A DNA stretch of 54,816 nt, from NCBI GenBank assembly GCA_051453625.1, contig JBOZIK010000001.1, positions 181,939,065-181,993,880 of the forward strand, read 5' to 3'. This DNA is from Welwitschia mirabilis (lineage: Eukaryota; Gnetophyta; Gnetopsida; Welwitschiales). The notes under the pieces were generated by a model. The model was not told the origin of the DNA. It saw only the letters and a program-made list of their open reading frames with translations, and did no database searches. Numbering within the stretch: position 1 is the first letter of the stretch; every line of letters starts with the position of its first letter. Positions 47,720-54,816 of this stretch are shown here, in pieces. Both the position numbers and the translations under genes were made by a program.

Positions 47720-47885
47720 CTCAAGTATATTACCTCCTTTAATGGGTTTAACACCTCTAAGAAAAGCCTCTATATTAGCATAAAAAGTAGCCAATCCTTT
47801 ATCTTAATCTATGATGGTGGTAAAGCTAGATTTATCTCTACTCATGTTCTTTGAACATCCACTATCAACATACTAGACATGTTTC
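47720..47885 (-). pseudogene. Ty1/copia aspartic protease, degraded
   Basis: The minus-strand translation gives YVDSGCSKNMSRDKSSF at about 47820-47872. The retropepsin active site D-S-G is intact, followed by the His-lacking CSKNM in place of the usual Cys-Ser-x-His pattern. The end of the domain runs into the 63-N gap. It processes the copia polyprotein in intact relatives. Confidence 0.85.
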
Positions 47886-47999
47886 TTTAGAGAAATGTGA
47901 GCTAAGACAACCAATCTTAATTTTAAAATTAAAATTTTCTTTGTTATACCTTGCACAAGATGGTGTATCATAATTATTACCCTTTTGGCACTATTAGTG

Positions 48000-49970
48000 T
48001 AATATTTGGTGTTGAATTTACCTAGATAATTAAATTAAGAATGATCTTATTTGTAGCAATAACAATAGATAACATTATTGATATAAACTATATGCTCACA
48101 CCTTGGCTTGTAGTTCCATTTGTTGAATAAGGAAGTTGAAGTACTAGTAAATGCTTCATTATGGCCTAAACTACTTTTATCATTTATACTTTTACATTGT
48201 TCAAGAAGGATGTTTAAGGTCTTATTTCCTTTGGTAAACTTCTCATTGACTCTTTTGTAATTAACAAGTTTCTATCTAACATTCTTTAATCTTAGATTTA
48301 AGAGATGAGTTTTAAGATGATAACCTACTATAAGAATGTTTTTTTTGTTCATATGCTAATTCATGAAATTGAAGCAACTTTTTTATTTTAGAACATACCT
48401 TTTATAACTTAATGTATACTTTAAAAATTAAATCATACATATCTTAAAGTTCCATACCTATTTCACATGCACTGTCTGATTTAGATTTTTCTCTTTTTTC
48501 TTTATTATACTTTTGGATATGAATAATGATCATATAAGATGAATGATATTTTTGTTATGAAATGTCTCTAATTTAATTGCATCCTCATCATCATTTCATC
48601 TTATGAATAAAGATCACTTCTTCTTAGGTTCTTTATTTTATGTTTTTTCTTGTAATCTGTTAGAACTAAGACATTCTAAAGCCATGTCTTCTTATCCTCC
48701 ACAGACTCAATACTCTAACTTAAAAATATTAGACTAGAAAGAAAGTGAAGAACTAGAAGAATCTTTACCTTTGATTGCCTTTATCTTGAAATCCAAATGG
48801 TTTTCAATTATCCTCATTCTTATTGTTCTTTCATAAAAGAAGTCTTTTGACCTGTCTTGTGATGAGAGCAAGTTCCTCTGTCAAATCATCTTTTGAATCA
48901 TCTCCATATAATCCTTCCTTAGGATTTTCTTTCAGAGCACCATCTTAAATAAGATTCATCTTTTAAATTATTATATCACATTGTAATTCTTCATTATTCA
49001 TTAATTTAAAGTCTCATGATTCACTCGTGGCTATTTTTTTAGGCTTATATTATGGACTTAAGGATCTAATAATTTTTTGAATTACCTTAGCCTATGAAAG
49101 ATTTTTATCAATTTCATGTATGACATTCACTATGTTAGATACTCTTTTGAAGTACTTATGTATTCTTTATCCATTTTTCATCTTTAGATTTTTAAATTAA
49201 TCAATTCAAACATGTATCTTTGATTACTTAATAATGGAGGTTCCTTTATATGTCCCCACTAAAACATTTTATATTTCTTATGTAGTTTTCCATCTAGTTA
49301 TTTATTGAATTCCTCCATTATAAGGGCTGAGTATATAGCATTTCTTACTTTTGATTCATATATAAAGGCTATCATTTCTTTATCTTCCTAATCCCTTCTA
49401 GGTTTAATTTAGATAATGAAGTTTTCTATGACATCTATTATGGTTTTTGTAGGTTTTAAGTATGAATTTNNNNNNNNNNNNNNNNNNNNNNNNNNNNNNN
49501 NNNNNNNNNNNNNNNNNNNNNNNNNNNNNNNNNNNNNNNNNNNNNNNNNNNNNNNNNNNNNNNNNNNNNNNNNNNNNNNNNNNNNNNNNNNNNNNNNNNN
49601 NNNNNNNNNNNNNNNNNNNNNNNNNNNNNNNNNNNNNNNNNNNNNNNNNNNNNNNNNNNNNNNNNNNNNNNNNNNNNNNNNNNNNNNNNNNNNNNNNNNN
49701 NNNNNNNNNNNNNNNNNNNNNNNNNNNNNNNNNNNNNNNNNNNNNNNNNNNNNNNNNNNNNNNNNNNNNNNNNNNNNNNNNNNNNNNNNNNNNNNNNNNN
49801 NNNNNNNNNNNNNNNNNNNNNNNNNNNNNNNNNNNNNNNNNNNNNNNNNNNNNNNNNNNNNNNNNAATTTTTAATGCATTATCAAATCAAGACTTATAAG
49901 ACTATAAGTATACTCGCATTCTTATATTTCAATAGGAATACTTAGTTCCATGAAAGAGTCTAGGTCTAAT
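48000..49970 (-). pseudogene. Ty1/copia Gag, degraded, interrupted by a gap
   Basis: The N-terminal part reads RPRLFHGTKYSYWNIRMRVYL at 49965-49905, the conserved start of plant copia Gag, shortly after the primer-binding site. The middle lies under a 396-N gap (49470-49865). A zinc-knuckle remnant at about 48050-48100 reads YCYCYK-stop-DHS-stop-FNY. It fits C-x2-C-x4-H-x4-C with the first and last Cys changed to Tyr. Gag would package the element RNA. Confidence 0.75.
49470..49865. other. Assembly gap, 396 N
   Basis: Covers most of copia gag. The long frames reported across it consist of N. Confidence 0.99.
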
Positions 49971-50018
49971 AGATTACATCCCTTCCCTAGTTAACTCAAG
50001 AATGTTACTCCTTTTTGT

Positions 50019-50038
50019 GATACCAGCTCTAATACCAC
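50019..50038 (-). promoter_or_regulatory. Copia primer-binding site (initiator Met tRNA type)
   Basis: On the minus strand GTGGTATTAGAGCTGGTATC directly follows the LTR end. It matches the usual plant copia site TGGTATCAGAGC at all but one base, a C-to-T change. Confidence 0.85.
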
Positions 50039-50039
50039 T

Positions 50040-50400
50040 TGAGGGTCATTAAACTTAGAGGAGATGGGTGAATGGATCATCTACTAAATAAAAAAACTAC
50101 CAAAATAGATCAAATTTTACACAATAATAACCTTATCAGGTTAACATGATTCCCCAACACAGGTATGTTCACCCACAGAAGGTATCTTGCTGTCATACCT
50201 ATGGATATTTTTAACATACAAAATAGTGGTTTTGGAGCATCAACAATCTTACATAAAATTAATATTCTTCTCACAAGGTAGTATCCTATTCTCCTTAATG
50301 ATTTACAATAAATTAAGATTGAAATGTACTTATGAGTACTTATAGAAGCACACCTATATAAGGATTATGTTATAATTTGGAAACCCTATCATGAAATCCT
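50040..50400 (-). repeat. 5' LTR of copia element (R-U5 and start of U3; right end open)
   Basis: Matches the truncated 3' LTR up to about 50345. A TATA box on the minus strand at 50353-50363 (CCTTATATAGG) shows that U3 lies to the right, so the LTR very likely extends beyond 50400 into the AGACATCTT-rich region. Confidence 0.75.
50353..50363 (-). promoter_or_regulatory. Copia LTR TATA box
   Basis: CCTTATATAGG on the minus strand, just upstream of the part shared with the truncated 3' LTR. Confidence 0.5.
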
Positions 50401-52863
50401 AAGAATGAAATCAATTAATAGACTACAATGAGTGTATTTAAAAATTTGATATTCCTACAATTTAAGTACTAATAAATAATGATAACAAAAGAGATAATAA
50501 GCCTAAAAAGATGTTGTTTTAATGGAATGCTTGAGTCCTTTATTGTTATTATTATTGAAAAATGTCTATGCTCTGAGTAATATAACTATAAAAGAGTTAA
50601 TGATCAAGAAATATGTTCATAGATGATTCTTTTTATTAAGATCATAAATTTTTTTTTTTTTGTATAATCACCTATATGAGTATCTTCATTTTCTTTTCTA
50701 TCTGTATCATTTATACTTTTGACTTCTTCCTTGCCTTTACCTTTAAGAGATATCCCTTTGAACTCATCTAAATACTATGCAATATAAGAAATGGCTAAGT
50801 TTTAGTTAATTAATGGCTATTTTATTCTCTATTAAATTTTTGGAATAGACTTCTTTTACATAGTAGACGTCTTCATTAGGCAGATATCCTTACCTTGAAA
50901 GATTTCTTTGGTTAAACTATTAATATTTAAATAAAACTTAAACTATTGCATCTCTAACCCTTAGTGATTAAAAATCCAAAAGGGTAAAATCATCGTAATT
51001 CCTTAAATGTAGATAATTCATTAAAATATAATTTATCTCCATTACTTCTTTCAGTTTAGTACAGACATCTTCAATTTTGTAGATGCCTTCTAATAGTTAA
51101 AGTAGTATTAGACATCTTTAACTTGAGAGATATCTTTTACTTGTCTTAGTTCATTGGTTCAATATATATGTCTTTGTCATGATAAAAAAATTTTTCTGAC
51201 AAATTCTAGTTCAGTATAGATGTATTTGATTAAGTAGACATCTTTATTATAGAAATCTTTACCTATGCAAAAATCTTTAGTCAATTATAGCTATTCTTCA
51301 TAAATTTTAAGGTAAAGCTTCTATGTGTTTGAACTTAAAAGTTTTAATTAGATTGATCCTTTTTTCAATTTGGTGTTCTCAAATTTTACCTATCTACACA
51401 TTAGATGCATCACATTTAACAAGTTGAATTATCAAAATTGGGATTTTACCAATATTATATATTTTGTATCATCTTCATAGGTTTCTAGGCCTTACAAGAA
51501 ACATTGGTAACTTATAAAACCTAAAATTAATATAGGAATTGTGAAAACTTTATAATGTTAAGAGAGTAGAGCTTTAGATCCATTTAATACATAAGATGAT
51601 AATATTAATTCTTTATTCTTAAGAGGAACTAAAATAAATATAGGGATCTTTATATTTATTACAATAAAATTATAAGTGTAAAATAATAATTTTAATAGAT
51701 ATGTAATAATTCTTAGCTTAAACTTTATGTGAAACAAATAAAACTGTAAGACATGTTATCAAAAATTAAAATATATAAGTATTATGTACTATGCCTTACT
51801 AAAATGGCATTCAACAAAAAAATTTATATCTTTGTTTTTATATAAAATATCCTTTATAAAAATTAAATATGATTTACAAAGAAAATAGTGTTAATTTTAA
51901 TATTAAATTAAGTCATCAATTATAGCATCAGATAGTTATAGTGATTTTTTTTCTACAAGCACTGTAACAAAGATTAGATGTTGACTCCATTTTCATCCAT
52001 TTTAACTAAATAATATCATGAATTAAAAATGAATCTAATACTTTAAAATAAAAATGAATAATTATTCTTCCATAAAATAATTACAAATTGAATGAAAAAC
52101 TTCATAAGTTTAAGGTATGATTAGTAATAAATGACAAGGAACATAGAAGTCAAAGGAAAGGCGTGAGTTAATTTCAAATAAAAAATTATGCTACAATTAA
52201 AAGTTAATAACTACTTATAATTAACTGCACACAAAATAGAAATGAAATTGTTACTAGTATAACATTGTTCTTCAACCTTAGTACTTAGAGGGTTTAACCT
52301 AGTACACCCTCAAATATTTATTTCTCATCATAAATCTATGGTTTCTGGCTTAATACTAACCTCATAATACTTAGTATAAATTAGTTTCTCATCACAAGGT
52401 GATCAACTTAACCCCTCATAATGTAAACTAATAAAATATGTTTCTCTTAAGAACACACATTAATACTTTATGTGATATACTTACAATTAGGAATTTTACT
52501 TATGTGCTACAAGATTCAACCACTAGAGCTGAGTCATGTAGGGGGCTTTTGTAACATGCTTTGGGCCCTGCTGGGAGTGTACTAGAGGGTCTCTAAGCTT
52601 ACTGTTCTACTAAAAATTCAAATAAACAAAACATCAACCAAAATCTTAGCTCTGAAGGCTCTTGCTACATGGCTTACTGCAAGGAGGAGGAATGAACACC
52701 TCAACCCAACCTACTGCACAAGTTAGGGATCTCTTACTCTCTAATATATGTTGCACCATAATAACATGTAAGTCTTTTAGAGGTAATGAAGTAAAAAGAA
52801 AATGTGAAACTATAGAGATTATACTTAACCAAATGTTTGACTCTAATTACATGTAAGAAAAGA
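50401..52863. other. AT-rich stretch, probable copia U3 and unassigned sequence
   Basis: No coding domain. 50850-51260 carries several 'agacatctt'/'agatatct' motifs, a style seen in LTR U3 regions and again at 53305-53410. 52500-52760 is slightly richer in GC; the open frame 52662-52856 there matches nothing. Confidence 0.4.
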
Positions 52864-53023
52864 NNNNNNNNNNNNNNNNNNNNNNNNNNNNNNNNNNNNN
52901 NNNNNNNNNNNNNNNNNNNNNNNNNNNNNNNNNNNNNNNNNNNNNNNNNNNNNNNNNNNNNNNNNNNNNNNNNNNNNNNNNNNNNNNNNNNNNNNNNNNN
53001 NNNNNNNNNNNNNNNNNNNNNNN
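52864..53023. other. Assembly gap, 160 N
   Basis: The edges share no repeat. The frame 52837-53028 is an N artefact. Confidence 0.99.
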
Positions 53024-53639
53024 TCTAATTCTTAATTATGAAGTTCTTTTGGTTTTATTCCTTCTTGATTTATTGCTTTAGTTACCTAATCATTTAATTC
53101 TATGATTATTTGATTTTACTCCATTTAATTTCAATTACTTATATTTTATTTTTCTATTTAATTTTGGGTTTTAATTTCCTCTTATATCAAATATTGTTTT
53201 TAGATATTCCTTAAAGGATGGAATGTAGAACAATTAGATTTAGGTCATTTAATGAATATTTTATTTTTCCATTTTAACTTGCATTACATATATTTAAAAT
53301 TTGCAGACATCTTAAGATGTTGTAGATGTCTTTTATCTAAATCCATTATATCATGATCTTCCCTTTGAATAAGGTATCTTCAACTTTATTAGATGTCTTC
53401 TTATCACATCTAGATTTTGAAGGCCTAAAGATTTAGCCTAATTAGTTAAACAAAAACTAAATTAAAAATAACTTTATTATTATGGATTTCATGAGGTAAT
53501 TTAATTTCTATATTCTTTATTTATTTTCTATATTACCTTTTTTTTGATATGTAGTTTGTTTGGGAAAATTTATTATGATACAATTATTATTTTAAGTCTT
53601 TTTCTTTTTGTAATAGTCATAATCAATAATATTATTTTT
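53024..53639. other. AT-rich stretch with 'agacatctt' motifs
   Basis: No gene. Motifs at 53308, 53329 and 53395 resemble those of 50850-51260. Confidence 0.4.
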
Positions 53640-54091
53640 ATAGTAACTCCTTGGTTATTTAATTAATGGATAAATTAGTGGTTATATTATTTTATTTTAT
53701 TTTGTGTAACTATTACATTAATGTGCCATGATTACTATATTTCTTATTTTCTTATTTTATTATATGCAAATTATTCTTGTAATGGATATATTATTAGGAC
53801 ACATTATGTTGGCGTATTTTAATATTTTATTTTAGTAGTGCATTCTAAGTAACATCCATAATTATTATATAGCACTTTTTATTTAACATTTACTCATTAT
53901 AGAAAATATTTTTATGTGGCTATTGGGATTACTTATTAAGTATCTTATCTTAATTCTTTATCATAATAATTACAAGTAGTTAAATGTTGAAGATTTATTA
54001 TTTATTATTATGATGAAATATTAATGCATCCAGTGGCTAGAGAAGATAATGATTAAGAATTATGGAATTATTAACATCTTCTTTTTATAAT

Positions 54092-54135
54092 GGTGTCTCT
54101 TGATATCCTTGTGTCTCTTCACATTTCTACATCCT
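54092..54135 (+). repeat. 18-bp near-tandem repeats upstream of TATA box (K2)
   Basis: TGTCTCTTGATATCCTTG and TGTCTCTTCACATTTCTA, then a shorter CATCC unit, end just before the TATA box at 54141. The same arrangement is at 44391-44430 in K1. Confidence 0.75.
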
Positions 54136-54140
54136 TTTAC

Positions 54141-54149
54141 TATAAATAG
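54141..54149 (+). promoter_or_regulatory. LTR TATA box (K2)
   Basis: tataaatag, conserved in K1 (minus, 44373-44383) and in the block at 816-826 (minus). Confidence 0.6.
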
Positions 54150-54816
54150 AATTTTCTTCTCCTCTTATTTTTATGTCTTTAAGAAATTCTCTATTATTGG
54201 ATTTTCATAATTTTGAAACTTGGAACTTGGAAAGAATTGGAGTTTTGTAATCTTTAAAATTTTACAAAGTCTTGATCTAATTTTAGGTATTATTTAATTT
54301 TAATTTCATTTTTTTCATGCTCATTATTTCTTGCATCTTTAACTAATCTTTTATTCTTGTGTCTTATATGCTAGTTGAATATTTTCTATTTCTTATACTA
54401 AACTTCTTCTTGCATTTTCTTGTTTTCTTTTGATTAAGTCTTTTAAATTACCATTTTGAGCTATCTTGATATTATCTTATGTTAACCATTAACCATAACT
54501 TAAGAATATTAAATAAGATAATTAAAGCTGGGTAGGGTAACTAGTTGTTCGAACCTTAGAGAGTGATACTCTTTATTATGTGTTTTAAGGCCATGAGGAT
54601 GAATCTCTAAGTAGAAAAGAAAAAATATAATCTAATTTACATTTTATCTCTTTTGCTTGTGTGTAACTAGATTATTGAAAATTATTGTGAAGGAACAGAG
54701 AAGAAGATAATATGAAAATAAGGTCTTGGTTACATCTTAGATTGTTTTAGCATTGCATTCTTAAATTGTCTTAGTTACATCTTATATTGTTTTGGCATTG
54801 CATTTTTATATTTTCT

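Larger units (their letters stand above)
45243..50400 (-). mobile_element. Ty1/copia retrotransposon, decayed, with internal deletion
   Basis: Minus-strand element with gag (49970 down), protease, integrase and RT in copia order. The 5' LTR starts at 50040 and extends right; the 3' LTR is 45243 to about 45545. A primer-binding site at 50019-50038 joins the 5' LTR. RNase H and the U3 part of the 3' LTR are missing: RT coding runs directly into LTR sequence near 45545. Every domain carries stops. The right edge is uncertain because the truncated 3' LTR cannot define the start of U3. Confidence 0.85.
53640..54816 (+). mobile_element. LTR-like copy K2 (inverted arm, runs off the window)
   Basis: Plus-strand partner of K1 (43480-44850). 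Shared landmarks are: 'tttattattatgatgaaata' (54001), the 18-bp TGTCTCTT repeats (54092-54135), the TATA box at 54141-54149, 'actagttgttcgaacctta' (54541) and 'tgtaactagattattgaaaa' (54661). Similarity continues to about 54770. A second short repeat, 'ggttacatcttagattgttttagcattgcatt', recurs near 54770. Confidence 0.75.

Noticed and set aside
46893-47854. Plus-strand frames at 46893-47138 and 47609-47854
   Set aside because: Antisense to copia integrase and protease, which are clearly on the minus strand.
49416-49899. Frames of 145-152 codons, the longest in the window
   Set aside because: Almost entirely N; they cross the 396-N gap.
54541-54565. 'gttcgaacct' as the T-loop of a tRNA gene
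   Set aside because: No acceptor, D-arm or anticodon arm can be placed around it; it is part of the K2 leader, repeated in decayed form in K1.
1-54816. A new defence, biosynthetic or regulatory gene system
   Set aside because: No intact host gene or co-oriented gene cluster was found on either strand; all coding relics belong to known transposon classes.

Overview
This window is AT-rich, gene-poor nuclear DNA from a flowering plant. No intact host gene is visible on either strand. Almost everything recognisable is a decayed transposable element: Athila-like Ty3/gypsy, Ty1/copia, plant L1-type LINE, and LTR-only or non-autonomous elements. These families, the tRNA-type primer-binding sites and the near absence of CpG point to old, methylated plant heterochromatin. 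The species cannot be named from the sequence.

Layout. 1-1300 holds an LTR-like block (minus-strand TATA box) with a 73-bp tandem array. 2190-3790 is an array of about 17 units of 91 bp. 5797-8930 contains two 1517-bp copies of one sequence on either side of a 100-N gap, probably one locus assembled twice. From about 7825 to 32250 lies a nest of Athila-like elements, all read on the minus strand. The outer element (LTRs 7825-9890 and 30923-32250) is interrupted next to its primer-binding site by an inner element (LTRs 13953-15250 and 29553-30900). The inner element was later hit by a LINE (about 20340-25600) and by an element now reduced to a solo LTR (28224-29433). A 5'-truncated LINE also sits in the outer 3' LTR. 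The inner element still shows gag, protease, reverse transcriptase and integrase in the expected order, all full of stops.

32250-37580 has no recognisable gene; a tRNA-like (SINE-type) relic lies near 37453-37509. 37582-43199 is a plus-strand LTR element with two 1.15-1.2 kb LTRs but no recognisable pol. 45243 to about 50400 is a minus-strand copia element with gag, protease, integrase and RT; a deletion has fused its RT to a truncated 3' LTR. It lies between two inverted copies of another LTR family (43480-44850 minus, 53640-54816 plus).

Nothing here supports a working new biological system. The value lies in the insertion history (target-site duplications, paralogous empty sites, primer-binding sites), in tandem repeats inside LTRs, and in likely assembly duplications at two of the six gaps.
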